Assembly: GCA_015183035.1 (NCBI GenBank)
Contig: JACZZP010000007.1
Location: 1,116,001-1,180,000 of the forward strand
Direction of reading: 5' to 3'
Source: Meloidogyne chitwoodi
Lineage: Eukaryota; Nematoda; Chromadorea; Rhabditida; Meloidogynidae
DNA: 64,000 nucleotides
In this document: positions 54,746 through 64,000 of the stretch, piece after piece
Position numbering within the stretch: the stretch's first letter is position 1
How the letters are laid out: each line of letters opens with the position of its first letter
Notes under the pieces: model-generated
What the model was told of the DNA's origin: nothing
Databases searched by the model: none
The model's input: the letters and a program-made list of their open reading frames with translations, nothing else
Position numbers and translations under genes: made by a program

Positions 54746-56071
54746 ATGAGTTGTTGCAAAAAAATTAGCGAAAACAGCCCTCTAGCTCTAAATAGTGCAC
54801 TGAGTATATTTACAGTTCCGCCCACAAATGTTTCTGTTGTTCGTTCATTTTTTAGGGAAATTCTTCCATTAAGTACAATTACTCAAGATTCCCCTTACTT
54901 ATTTCGTTTGTTTAGTGATAATCTTTGGACAGATTTATCTCGTACATATCTTTATCTTGAACTTTCTATTGAAAAACTTGGAAATGATAATAAATGGATT
55001 TCAATTGCTGCAACTGATACTAATATAGGACCTATTCAAGGTATTGGGCAGACATTTATTCAACAGTTAAAAGTAACTGTTGGTAATAATGAAGTGTATG
55101 ACAGTGGTACTCTTTATCCATTTAAGGCTTATATAACAAATGAACTTTCTTTCTCTGATAATATTAAATCTAATTTTCTCGCGTCTATAGGATATTATAA
55201 AAGCGATAAGCATGATGATAACACAGACGTAGGATTTCAACAAAGGTGCTCCCTATTTACAAATGGAAAACGATCTCAACTCCTCTCACGCCTAGATTTT
55301 GATTTGGGGAATCAAGAATTATTTTTGTTAAATAATTTAGATGTTAATTTTAGTATTTATCGTTCAAAAGATTCTTTTGCCTTACAAAAACTAAACTCTA
55401 GTGACGAAGCTCAGTATAGACTTTATGTTCACGATGTAAAATTATTTGTAAAAATGATTGAGGTTCAACCATCTCTTAACATGAATATTTACAAAACATT
55501 AGAGTCAAAGCCTGCCACATATGCAATAAGAAAAACAGAAATAAAATCAACGTTTCTTACTGCAGGGCGTACTGAAATAGAATATAATGCATTTAGTGCC
55601 AGCATACCGCGACGCATTACTGTTGCTCTAATATCTAATAAAGCATTTAATGGGGACTTTGGTCTAACTCCATTTAATTTCCAACCATACAATTTAAGAG
55701 ATATCTCTGTTCATATCGGAGGGCATATTTACCCTTTGGTCGCTTATAAATTAAAATTTAAAGAAAATCTTTTTGTTCGAGCTTTTGTTGACATGTATGA
55801 GGCTCTTGGAATGGCTAATTCAGATCGTTCAATTGACATTTCTATGGAAAAGTTTAAAAACGGCTGGACATTTTTTGTTATTCCTCTTACATCCACACTT
55901 GATGATTCATGCGGGTTTGAACTTTTAAGAAGTGGCACAACTAGTATACGTCTTGAATTTAATACCCCAATTCCTGCAGGGGGTGTTGAAATGATTGTTC
56001 TGTGAGAATTTGATCAAACACTCATGATTGACTATAATCGTCATATTGTTTCAGATTCTAATTTAGGTTAA
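54746..56071 (+). pseudogene. Major capsid protein of Maverick C with a premature stop
   Basis: The frame aligns end to end with the capsid proteins of A and B: FTVPPTNVSVVRSFFRE, FSDNLWTDLSRTYLYLEL, PATYAIRKTEIKSTFL, IPRRITVALIS, YPLVAYKLKF and LLRSGTTSIRLEF. A TGA at 56003-56005 stands where A and B have a small-residue codon just before the EFD/EVD motif. The same frame then continues for 21 codons (EFDQTLMIDYNRHIVSDSNLG) to TAA at 56069. One base substitution would explain it. The shortened product would be 419 residues lacking the last strand. Whether it still assembles is unknown; C may be inactive or use readthrough. Confidence 0.82.
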
Positions 56072-56104
56072 TACATAGTTGAGTTTTTTTATTTTATTTA
56101 AAAA

Positions 56105-56401
56105 ATGCAGAATTTATCTGAACTTTATTCTATTCCAAATAACTCATATAATTTTTTGAACATTGATAAAAAATATATTAATAGTCCCGGGAATAATATA
56201 CCTTACGGATTATTATTTTTAATTATACAATACACTCTTTTATTACCTACAGTTGTTCTTTGTTGGATTTTTTTACTTAGGTTTTTACGAGCCCATGGGT
56301 ATATAACTCAGCGGCAATCAGATGAAATTATACAGACAATACAAAACATACCCCTTCGCGATATTCAATGTAGAACGTTACCCAGAAGCATTAGGATTTG
56401 A
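56105..56401 (+). CDS. Small membrane protein of Maverick C
   Basis: 98 residues: a polar N-terminal ectodomain without a signal peptide (MQNLSELYSIPNNSYNFL), a transmembrane helix (LLFLIIQYTLLLPTVVLCWIF) and a basic cytoplasmic part (RAHGYITQRQSDEIIQTIQN). The position after the capsid gene, at the right end of C, matches the one-helix proteins of A and B. Sequence similarity among the three is weak. Function unknown. Confidence 0.5.
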   Translation: MQNLSELYSIPNNSYNFLNIDKKYINSPGNNIPYGLLFLIIQYTLLLPTVVLCWIFLLRFLRAHGYITQRQSDEIIQTIQNIPLRDIQCRTLPRSIRI

Positions 56402-56757
56402 AAAAAAATAATTTGAACTTTTTATTTTTTTACACCTACTACCCACCCAGCGATAAACTTTGTACTTACCAGCCGAATGTATTTAAATAAATTTATATTC
56501 AACAAATGTTTAATTCACTTTTGTCGAGCGCGATGGCGAATGCTTGCTGTTTAATTTATGACTGTTGTTAAATTTAAAAAAAAATTGAAGTTTTTAGACC
56601 TTGAAATTTTGGAAAATGACCAATTAAAAAATTGGAAGTTTTGAGAATTGAACATTTTGTCATTTGGACATTTTGAGAATTGGACATTTTGAGAATTGGA
56701 CATTTTGAGAATTGGACATTTTGAGAATTGGACGTTTTGAGAGAAAAAAACGATCAA
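56402..56757. repeat. Right arm of Maverick C with minisatellite
   Basis: Non-coding. From about 56640 to 56735, six imperfect copies of GGACATTTTGAGAATT run up to GAGAGAAAAAAACGATCAA and the right terminal repeat. The same array is found inverted at the B-C junction. Confidence 0.85.
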
Positions 56758-56902
56758 TACCTGTTCGTTTCCACTCGCTCGCGTGCCTTTCCGGTCTTTG
56801 ATCTGGCCATTTATTTCCTTGACAGGCCCCTTACCTCTACATCTCTCCACCATTAAATTATCGGATAATCAATCGATAATTTAATGGTGGAGAGTATGTA
56901 GT
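56758..56902 (-). repeat. Right terminal inverted repeat with terminal hairpin
   Basis: The exact reverse complement of 21257-21401, ending GGTGGAGAGTATGTAGT. It contains the same hairpin. The inner neighbour sequence differs from that of the left repeat. Confidence 0.92.
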
Positions 56903-56908
56903 TGCATG
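56903..56908. repeat. Target-site duplication, right copy (TGCATG)
   Basis: Direct repeat of 21251-21256 immediately outside the right terminal repeat. Confidence 0.9.
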
Positions 56909-57410
56909 TGAGCCTAACTGTAAATTGCTTTATGGAGATACTGATAGTTTACTCTTTGCCTACCCAATTAATCAAGAATGTCCACTTAAAGATGGTCCAT
57001 ATTTAGGAGACCTGGCAGAAGAATATGAAGATTGTATAATCAAAGAATATGTAGGTGGAGCTTGTAAAGCATATGGCTTACGTATGATAGAAAAACAGTC
57101 CTTAAAAGAAAAAACTGTGCTTCGTGTGAGAGGTATTACGTTAAATGGGGATAACTGCAAGTTATTTCACTTTAATAGTTTTAAGGATGTTGTGCTTAAA
57201 TATGGACGATGTAACAACGAACTTGAGCAAATTGAAGAAGAAGAAAACAACGATATACTGATCGTAAGTTATCCAAATTTTCTTAAACCTAATATCAAAA
57301 CTGGAAGAGTTTGCTCTACACATTTACAGAAAAAATTTTCTCCAATCATTTTAAAAGGAATAGTTACACGTGATTATAATATTGTTGATTTCGGTCATAA
57401 ATTAAAATAA
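56909..57410 (+). pseudogene. Protein-primed DNA polymerase of Maverick A, 3' part
   Basis: The frame continues that of 17544-21256 with correct phase: 3,713 plus 502 bases is a multiple of three. Motif C (LLYGDTDSLLF) comes within the first 12 residues, followed by GDLAEEYEDCIIKEYVGGACK and the thumb region, ending at TAA 57408-57410. No start codon, promoter or splice signal of its own is evident, so it is the orphaned end of the split gene. Apart from the insertion the polymerase shows no other lesion, which suggests the insertion is fairly young. Confidence 0.9.
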
Positions 57411-57434
57411 TTTTTATATTATAATTAATAATGT

Positions 57435-57875
57435 TTATTTTATTTTATTTATAAATAATTTAACAAATTCATCAGGGTTATTATTACTTAACATTAAAAG
57501 ATATTTTTCATATGAGTATCCAAGGGAGATAAAATATATAAAAACAATACAATGTTGCCCACATGTTATTGATAATGGCTTCTGAATTGGGGTTTTATTT
57601 TTAATTTGATTAGAAAAATTTAAAATAAAATTATTAATAGGGACTGGTAGATTTTGGATTAAAAGTGAATCAAAAATATATATTGTGGTATTGCTCATTA
57701 TAAACAAAGCTATCCAATGTGTTCCTTCATTTGCTTCTCTATCTAAGTTTACCACCAATGATGTAGGATACTTTCTAATGGATAAAGGAATTTTATCTGC
57801 AGGATAACAACCAATAAAATATTTCCTAGTAACGTTGTTTTGAAAAAGAATCTTTTCAATTTGCAGCGTATTCAT
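57435..57875 (-). CDS. Adenain-like cysteine protease of Maverick A
   Basis: 146 residues from the ATG at 57875 (MNTLQIEKIL). Catalytic positions H53 (GTHWIALF), D69 (IFDSLL), Q98 (PIQKPL) and C105 (ITCGQHCIVF) are present. The start overlaps the end of the upstream membrane-protein gene by about 20 bp. All A genes from here to the window end are on the minus strand and converge on the polymerase. No defects were seen. Confidence 0.87.
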   Translation of the reverse strand: MNTLQIEKILFQNNVTRKYFIGCYPADKIPLSIRKYPTSLVVNLDREANEGTHWIALFIMSNTTIYIFDSLLIQNLPVPINNFILNFSNQIKNKTPIQKPLSITCGQHCIVFIYFISLGYSYEKYLLMLSNNNPDEFVKLFINKIK

Positions 57876-58350
57876 GCTCAAGAAATTCTTTGTTGTGCTT
57901 ATTTGATTTTCTACCAGCTTGACCTTTAGATATTTCGACTTTCAATATAAGGACAGAGCGAAGCTGGTAAATTAACGCAGACAATATCAGCATTAACCAC
58001 AATAGAAACAATGCTATACAGTAAAAATTATAACCTCCTGATTCGTCCTTTATTTCCTTGCAAGGTAAGGGTAAATTTAGATTACTCCCAATTTGATTAA
58101 ACTCAAAACCTTGAGCGTATTGTCTCAATGTAGAACTTTTATTTGCTTCTAAATTTTTTAAATATTCATTATATTCTGGAAGTTCGTCGTCTGCTTGCCC
58201 AGCAGTAGAAGGATTAGTTCCAAATTTCTTTCTTAAGTAATCTCTGTATTCCGGATACTCATCCGCATTTACCATAACGAATGGTCTAGAATCCACCAAA
58301 ACAAATATAAAAAATTTTATTTGTAACAAAATTAGTAAATAAAAATACAT
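57856..58350 (-). CDS. Type I membrane protein of Maverick A
   Basis: 164 residues with an N-terminal hydrophobic signal (MYFYLLILLQIKFFIFVLV). The ectodomain holds a duplicated motif (ADEYPEYRDYLRKKFGTNPS and DDELPEYNEYLKNLEANKSS). One transmembrane helix follows (YCIALFLLWLMLILSALIYQL), then a basic tail that overlaps the protease start. The TATA box AGTATAAATAGG lies about 50 bp upstream. Position and topology match the small membrane proteins of B and C, but it is longer. Possibly a virion membrane component; function unproven. Confidence 0.6.
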   Translation of the reverse strand: MYFYLLILLQIKFFIFVLVDSRPFVMVNADEYPEYRDYLRKKFGTNPSTAGQADDELPEYNEYLKNLEANKSSTLRQYAQGFEFNQIGSNLNLPLPCKEIKDESGGYNFYCIALFLLWLMLILSALIYQLRSVLILKVEISKGQAGRKSNKHNKEFLEHEYAAN

Positions 58351-58401
58351 AATTTTTATTTTAAATTTATTAAGGAATGAAAAAAGAATGAGAAATTCGG
58401 C

Positions 58402-58410
58402 CTATTTATA
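58402..58410 (-). promoter_or_regulatory. TATA box of the membrane-protein gene
   Basis: Minus-strand AGTATAAATAGGCCGAATTT, nearly identical to the box at 16386-16394 in the other half of Maverick A. Confidence 0.6.
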
Positions 58411-58448
58411 CTCAATTTTTATGTAATGAAAAATAGAATTCTTTATAT

Positions 58449-59786
58449 TTATACTGAAATATCACTTGTAATAGTTCTGTTTCTGTCCAAAAGCAGAAGT
58501 GAATCTACTTCACTCATAGCAATAAGAACTATTCCACCAGCAGGAATTGGCTTGTTAAAGGTTAGTTTGATACTAGTTGTACCATTCTTGATTAGGTCAA
58601 ACGTTTCTGGTCCATTGTCCTCCTGACTATTTGTGAGATTGAAAGCGAGTATACAATACCCTCCATTTGAAAATCTCTCCATTGAGATTCCGTTACTTTC
58701 CAATGTTCCAGCATAACCAATTGCTTCTTGCATATCGTGAAATATGCGACAAAACTTTCCTTTTGAAAAATCTAATGAATAAGGAGCTGCTGGAAAAGTA
58801 ACTCCACCGGCTGTTATCGAAATGTCTCTTAAATCGAAATGTTGAAAGTTGAACGGATGTGTGTCCTGTGACCCAACAAAATCAATATTTTTAACCATTC
58901 CAAGTATCACACGTCTAGGCACTTGATCTGCCCATAAATTTGCATTGAATTCGGTTCGGTTCTCACTTATAAAAAGGGATTTAAGTGAAGTTTTTCTCAT
59001 AGGATAGCGAGCCGGTTTCAATTCTAACTTCTTTGAAATATCGAATGATAAGCTATCCATTAGCTCAATTTTCTTTACATATAATTTGCATGCGAGTACT
59101 TCAAGATGATATTTTATTTTGTTTGTATTGTTAGGAGCAACTAGTAAAAAATTTGAATCATTGGGTAAAAGTTCAATATCAACTTCACATTGATTTACCA
59201 AATATCTAGACTGATTGCAAATATCAACATCAAGTTTTGCAATGAATTGGGCAGAATTTTGAGTTTTATCCGCTGAAGAAGCGAATAATAATTTTCGACT
59301 TTCAAATCCAACACCTTTAAGATCCATATCACCATCATCATAATATCCTGCTGTAGAAAGATAAGAATTTTTCACCCCTTGTGGATAAGTTAGTTCGTAG
59401 TCGAATATACTTTTATATGCCATAAGAGAATTTCCTTCGAATATTTGTGTACCATTTATGCTTATACGACAATTTTTCCAGATTGTATGACCAATAAGTT
59501 GACAACAAGCAACATTATCAGCTACTTCTAAATTAACTATTTTTCCATCCTTATCTTCTTTACGTATTTTTAGTTCCGTAAAAACATAACATTTAGCTAA
59601 ATCAATGTAGTTTGTGCCGGCATGTATTTTAAAATGATAAGGTGTGATATTTACAGGGTTAAGAGTAAGAAGTTCAATAACAGATGAACTAGAGACACTA
59701 ACATTTGTGTTTGGAGTTTCGAAAAATGAGAGTGCATTTGTTATAGCATTTGATGAATCGCGATCGATTTTATTGTGAACAGACAT
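58449..59786 (-). CDS. Double jelly-roll major capsid protein of Maverick A
   Basis: 445 residues, intact from ATG to stop. Landmarks shared with B and C: FFETPNTNVSVSSSSVIELL, HAGTNYIDLAKCYVFTEL, CRISINGTQIFEGNSL, PARYPMRKTSLKSLFI, VPRRVILGMV, FPAAPYDLDF-type FPAAPYSLDF, FDLIKNGTTSIKLTF and a C-terminal SEVDSLLLLDRNRTITSD. It is the only one of the three capsid genes besides that of B with an undamaged end. It forms the shell of the putative virion. Confidence 0.82.
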   Translation of the reverse strand: MSVHNKIDRDSSNAITNALSFFETPNTNVSVSSSSVIELLTLNPVNITPYHFKIHAGTNYIDLAKCYVFTELKIRKEDKDGKIVNLEVADNVACCQLIGHTIWKNCRISINGTQIFEGNSLMAYKSIFDYELTYPQGVKNSYLSTAGYYDDGDMDLKGVGFESRKLLFASSADKTQNSAQFIAKLDVDICNQSRYLVNQCEVDIELLPNDSNFLLVAPNNTNKIKYHLEVLACKLYVKKIELMDSLSFDISKKLELKPARYPMRKTSLKSLFISENRTEFNANLWADQVPRRVILGMVKNIDFVGSQDTHPFNFQHFDLRDISITAGGVTFPAAPYSLDFSKGKFCRIFHDMQEAIGYAGTLESNGISMERFSNGGYCILAFNLTNSQEDNGPETFDLIKNGTTSIKLTFNKPIPAGGIVLIAMSEVDSLLLLDRNRTITSDISV

Positions 59787-59792
59787 TTTTAT

Positions 59793-60344
59793 TTAGTATA
59801 GACCAAATGTGTCAGTTTTTTGTCGTTTTTTTATTGAAGGGATTTTTCCTACTAATATCTGATGTTTATTTTGTTTTTGAAATGAAGAATGATTATATTT
59901 TCTCTTTCCCGCTCCTTTTATAGTCCTTTTTTTTGCTTTATGATATCCTGTTCCAAATTGTTTTGGCAAACCTCCTTTCTCTAATAATTTATCAATTCCA
60001 CGCTTTCCCTCGTTTAATACTGTTTGTTTTAAACTAGGGTTTAAATCTGAATCCTTGGATGATTCTGTACTGACTGTTTCTAAAATTCTTCCACCTGTGT
60101 CTAATGCTTCTTTAGCAACTGCTGTTCCTGCACGGCGTGCGTAGGGTAAAAGAAAACGCCAAAAGTTGTGTAGAACATTTCCTATACCTCCTCCAACTTG
60201 ACGCCCATATCCTCGTTGGAATGGATTTGATCCCCGAAAATAATGATAATATGGTTCACCATTTTGTAAACCCTCACCAAACTGAATTGATGAGTGATGA
60301 TCATCATACCCAATTATTCTACTGTCGAATGGGATGTGTACCAT
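59793..60344 (-). CDS. Small basic virion-type protein of Maverick A
   Basis: 183 residues. It has NPFQRGYGRQVGGGIGNVLH, a helix RFLLPYARRAGTAVAKEALD, a second helical segment LNEGKRGIDKLLEKGG, and a Lys/Arg-rich tail ending KKRQKTDTFGLY. It occupies the same slot before the major capsid gene as in B and C. The centre has a Ser/Asp-rich insert (STESSKDSDLNPS) not seen in B. Core or membrane-active protein is the likeliest role. Confidence 0.62.
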   Translation of the reverse strand: MVHIPFDSRIIGYDDHHSSIQFGEGLQNGEPYYHYFRGSNPFQRGYGRQVGGGIGNVLHNFWRFLLPYARRAGTAVAKEALDTGGRILETVSTESSKDSDLNPSLKQTVLNEGKRGIDKLLEKGGLPKQFGTGYHKAKKRTIKGAGKRKYNHSSFQKQNKHQILVGKIPSIKKRQKTDTFGLY

Positions 60345-60499
60345 TTAAAGAAATTAAATTTATATTTTTCGATATTTATGCAAATTAACTAATATTTTAA
60401 GTTGAATGGTAAGAAAATAAATATGTTATTTTTGTTTATTTATACAAATGAACGAATATTTTAAGACGAATGTTAAATAGTTAAAAAAGAATATTTGAA

Positions 60500-62756
60500 T
60501 TAAAATCGTATTACTTTATTAAACATTAAAGTAACTGTAACTGTGCCATGATCAAATTTTACAAGATTTCCATTCATCCATCTCAGCTCTATCTCAATTT
60601 CATTTATCTCTCTTGGAAGAACTGGAATAAGCATTGGGTGGTCGTAGACTCTTTCTATTATTCCTCCAGATTTATTTTCAACTGAAACGATCCTAAGCAG
60701 TGAGCTAACTGCATTTCCCATTATTACATTACTTGTTAATCCTTTAGAGTACACTGCAAAACTAGTAAATCCTCCTTTCAAGTCAATCCCATACTTACCA
60801 ATTTGACCATTTTTTATGGGATATGACGGAAAGCCCAGAACATAACAAAGTTGTGTAGATATATTTATTGATGTAATCTCCGGATCGTTAAATATAGCGC
60901 GAAATCTATCAATATTTTCTATATATTCAAATTCAATGTCTGATTGTAAATCTTCCACTTTACTTTCTCCCTGTACTATAATCTTATCATCTGTTAAATA
61001 ATGTTTGTAAGCAAATATGTCAATCTCATTAATATTTTGCGACGTAGATTCTAAGTCTAGGGTAGGTTGCGAAATTACAGTTTGCTCATTCACTTGCTTA
61101 GGATTTTCTTTTGTTTCGTTTGTTTCGATATTTTTTTCTAGACTTTGAGGCTTTTCTATTTTATCATCAATTTTCTTTTCATGTTCTAAATCTTCTGTAC
61201 TTTCCTCTTATGTTTCACTTGCAATTGGTTTTCCAATCTCATCAATTTTTCGTGCATGTTTTATTTGCGGTTCTTTCCACTGATCTTTTTCATTCTCACT
61301 TTGTTTAATATTTTCCTGTACTACATGTCTTTCTCTTACAATATCTGCCATTTCCTCAGTAATTACAGGTAACGGAATAGGGATTGGGTTCCCATCTTCA
61401 TCTATTTTTCTTGCATGTTTTAAATATTCAGGATGTAATTTCTCTTCAATTTTTTGCATTTGTTTAATTTCATTTTTAGTAGGTACAATTGGAAGTTCAA
61501 AATTTTTATAACGTTTATATGCTTCTTGTCGAATTGCTTTAAATCTGTTTCTTCTGTATTCAGCTAATCTACTCATATTATTGATCTCATTATCAAGTTT
61601 CATTTTATTTTCTTCATCTTTTTCCTGTAAATGAGTTTCTCTTTTTTCACGAATTTGTTCATGTAATTCTTGAAGATCTCCTAAATTTTTTCCAAATATA
61701 AGCCAGTAATCATGTGGATGATCGGTAAAAAATGTTTGTACATATTCATTATGATTTTTTGAATTTTGTTGATGAAATGCATCACTTGTTGTATTCAAAT
61801 CTTTTTCAATAATAACTGATTCAATTGCTTCTAATTTTTTTCGCAAACTTTTGATTGCATTAATAGATATCTGAGTTTCCTGTTCTAGTCGAACTTTCTC
61901 ACTTTCTTCTTTCTCTTCCTCGATCTCTTCAATTTTTTTACCTAACTGAATGTATTTCAAAATTATATTTATTTCTAAGCCAGTAATTTGTTCGTGATAA
62001 TCGTCCGGATGTTGCTCTAAAAATTGATTTGCAATTTGTTTTTCATTAAGAATATCTCTCTTATTGGCTTCTTTTCTTAAAACATTAATTCGTTTATTTT
62101 TTTGTTCAGACACTGAATTCATATTATCAAGTTGAGTTTCAAGTGTATGTTTTATAGTTGGGTCTTTTTCATCACGTACTTTTTTCGATTTTTCTTCAAG
62201 ATTATCTTTATGAACTAAAAACTCATTCTCCAAATTTCGAATACCATCCCAATAATTAGATGGATAGGTATTAAAAAATTCATCTATCCAAATTTGCCTT
62301 TGCAATTCTTCTATATTTTTCCCGCGATTAATTGTTTCTCTTGATTCGTTTTTTAGCAAAACTTCCTAATAAAGATACTTCAGGGCTGATAATTATATCA
62401 TCTTCAATTAATTCATCATCTATTATCTCTCGTCTTTTTCGAGATTCATGTATTCTAATTTTTGCGAATGTAAGTTTGAGAAAGAAACTTAATCCTTTTG
62501 GTGTTAATTGTGTTGTTTTTGGTATACCGACTCTAAGAGGGTTTCTATTTTTGTAATTTATATTAATCCATTGTTTCTCATCAGTACCAATTGTTGCAGC
62601 CCATGACTGGGGATATTGAATACTATAAAGACCGCATACCCAATTACCTCCTTGAAATTGAATGGGCTTTGCGAGGTGGGAGCGAAATTTATTTGGGCTA
62701 TTTTCTGGATAGTCTCCCACGGTACTTGGTAATACAACAAAGAATGTATTAGCCAT
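60500..62756 (-). pseudogene. Minor-capsid-type protein gene of Maverick A, broken by a frameshift and a stop
   Basis: Three consecutive frames make up one gene. 62756-62328 encodes the N-terminal domain (FFVVLPSTVGDYPENSPNKF, WVCGLYSIQYPQSW). 62359-61208 encodes a long coiled-coil insert rich in Glu/Lys with repeated YP..YWDGI/HPDDY-type motifs. 61204-60500 encodes the C-terminal domain (CYVLGFPSYPIKNGQIGKYG, VSSLLRIVSVE). The first break is a shift near 62345-62350 at an A-run. The second is an in-frame TAA at 61208-61210. B and C have single open frames for this protein, so A's copy is probably dead, unless the A-run shift is a sequencing error. The insert differs in sequence from that of B. 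Confidence 0.75.
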
Positions 62757-62821
62757 TAAAAGATAATTAAATTTTATTTAATATTAAAGGAAATGATTTA
62801 AAAACGAAAAATAATACTTTT

Positions 62822-63916
62822 TTATACAAATTGTGATTCGTTACTCCATTCAGGTTCTGGATACTCTAAAAATTTTACTAGGTACTCCTTTATCCCATTT
62901 TTCTTTCTGCTACGTATCACCTTCTCAATTCTATAACTTGTTTTGTCATCTTTTCTTATTTTTGTAAGCTCTTCTGGATAGAAATATCCTTTAAATTTTT
63001 CCCCTTCATCATCTCGAACAAGATAACGATTAGGTGTAGCACGATTCTTAACAAGATCGACCTGAAGAATTTTATCAGAGTAGTTTGGAAGATATCCTTT
63101 AGAGAAAACATTCTTATTACGGCTCATACGCACAAAATCATCCTTATTAAATCGTGGTATCTTTTTATTCGAAGGTTCGATAATAGGTCCGAATACCTTT
63201 TCTCTAATCTTCTGAGCATTATGAAAACTCACATCTACAGGTCTTAAGCCTCCAAGAACTCGACAACTTGAGTGGTTTATTGCATCAACTATTTTATGTA
63301 AAACTTTAGTCCATTTTAAACTATGCTTTTCGCTCATGTAACGGTAAATTCTTTGCTTTAAATTTCGTATACAGCGTTCAGCAAGAGAAGCTTTGACAGT
63401 TGAGGAATTAGCATTATATTTCTCAATATCATTTTTACGAAAAAAATCAGTCATTTCTTTTGCGAGGAATTCCAATCCCTTGTCACTAAAAATTCGATGT
63501 GGATACATTTCCATTTGCTTTAAAATTTTTTCAAATGCAGGAATCATATCTCTTGGTTTTTTACTTTTCACTGGTGTTGCGAAAACTCTTTTGCTCAAAA
63601 CATCTATTGCGACAAGTGCATAGTTATTACCTCCATTTTCTCGGGAAAGCTTTTGAAAATCTGCCAAATCACACTGTACATCAGTCATATAACCTGCGGG
63701 TATTGTTCGGGATCGTTTAAAACGAACTCGACGAGGGCGATGAATTGTGTAAGTTCGGTGACCTTCTAAATAATTAATTACATCCTTTCTTCGAATTTTT
63801 TTGTTTATTTTTCGAGCATCGTTCAATAATTGATTAACACCTGAAAATCCTGCCGGTGATTCTGGATCATTATATAATTTTTCTAATATTAATTCCACAC
63901 TGTTGGGCGTCTCCAT
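62822..63916 (-). CDS. Retroviral-like integrase of Maverick A
   Basis: 364 residues. Catalytic residues D83 (MTDVQCDLADF), D145 (IFSDKGLEF) and E180 (SLAERCIRNLKQRIYRYM). A C-terminal chromodomain-like module reads YRIEKVIRSRKKNGIKEY and VKFLEYPEPEWSN. It is more diverged than the B and C copies are from each other. No defects were seen. Its start overlaps the next gene by 28 bp, the same arrangement as in B and C. Confidence 0.92.
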   Translation of the reverse strand: METPNSVELILEKLYNDPESPAGFSGVNQLLNDARKINKKIRRKDVINYLEGHRTYTIHRPRRVRFKRSRTIPAGYMTDVQCDLADFQKLSRENGGNNYALVAIDVLSKRVFATPVKSKKPRDMIPAFEKILKQMEMYPHRIFSDKGLEFLAKEMTDFFRKNDIEKYNANSSTVKASLAERCIRNLKQRIYRYMSEKHSLKWTKVLHKIVDAINHSSCRVLGGLRPVDVSFHNAQKIREKVFGPIIEPSNKKIPRFNKDDFVRMSRNKNVFSKGYLPNYSDKILQVDLVKNRATPNRYLVRDDEGEKFKGYFYPEELTKIRKDDKTSYRIEKVIRSRKKNGIKEYLVKFLEYPEPEWSNESQFV

Positions 63917-64000
63917 TTTTCTTCTTTACCTTCAAAATGATGTTGCTTAAATTGTGAAATACGTTTAGGTCCTTTAGTATCTCTAGCAAGCTCAATTAAA
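63889..64000 (-). CDS. Conserved pre-integrase Maverick protein of A, C-terminal fragment
   Basis: A minus-strand frame enters from beyond the window end and stops at TAA 63889-63891. The 36 visible residues are basic and end KWRRPTVWN, comparable to IWEKL and SLWKK at the ends of the B and C proteins in the same slot. The 28-bp overlap with the integrase start supports it as the same gene family. The rest lies outside the window. Confidence 0.6.
   Translation of the reverse strand, partial: LIELARDTKGPKRISQFKQHHFEGKEEKWRRPTVWN

Noticed and set aside
56551..56853. Minus-strand open frame of 100 codons across the right end of Maverick C
   Set aside because: The reading is produced by the GGACATTTTGAGAATT minisatellite and the terminal repeat; there is no conserved protein feature.

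Overview
The window is very AT-rich eukaryotic DNA with many short introns (often 35-60 bp, acceptors of the TTTTAG or TTTAAG type). It carries nematode-like host genes (PAN/apple-domain gene, fibronectin-III gene, protein kinase N, GCN1). I infer a nematode genome; the composition suggests a plant-parasitic clade such as Meloidogyne, but the sequence does not prove this. Nearly all of it from about 14.6 kb on is virus-like Maverick/Polinton DNA.

Layout. 1-827: 5' end of a minus-strand LTR retrotransposon (LTR, primer-binding site, start of gag). 882-2487: 3' exons of a PAN-domain gene. 3871-about 8342: a Helitron on the minus strand with its 3' hairpin and CTAG end, a long Rep-helicase frame, and a minisatellite where the N-terminus should be. 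8603-10868: FN3 exons and a chromodomain gene whose intron holds a foldback element and a small TIR element. 11356-12674: a decayed NAD-dependent epimerase gene. 13484-13990: a two-exon single-pass membrane protein gene.

From about 14.6 kb to the window end lies Maverick A: cysteine-rich proteins, a PAZ-like protein, protein-primed DNA polymerase, adenain-like protease, membrane protein, major capsid protein, small virion protein, broken minor-capsid-type gene, integrase. Its polymerase gene is split between motifs B and C by a 35,646-bp insertion (21257-56902) flanked by a 6-bp duplication TGCATG and by identical 145-bp terminal inverted repeats, each containing a hairpin. The insertion is a fusion of two further Mavericks. 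B (21257-47180) is a full gene set. C (47181-56902) has a virion module and integrase but no polymerase or packaging ATPase. They meet at 47181, where the subterminal repeats of both abut and both outer 145-bp repeats are missing, as if a palindrome had been deleted.

Maverick B carries unusual cargo: a complete two-repeat TATA-binding protein (36299-36909), a NADAR-family protein (35632-36295), a PAZ-like protein (45806-46306; a relative in A at 16507-17121), a C2H2 zinc-finger protein, a secreted protein and a decayed protein kinase N fragment. Maverick C carries an internal slice of GCN1 and an apparently chimeric gene.

B falls into two halves. The left half (polymerase, NADAR, TBP, zinc proteins) has introns. 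The right half (virion genes, PAZ, membrane and secreted proteins) has none, and several of its very short intergenic gaps contain a TATATAAG or TATATAAAAG box 30-55 bp upstream of the start codon. An element-encoded TBP beside TATA-marked element genes suggests an element-specific transcription programme, and PAZ-like proteins suggest interference with small-RNA silencing. Both are inferences from sequence and are the most interesting points here.
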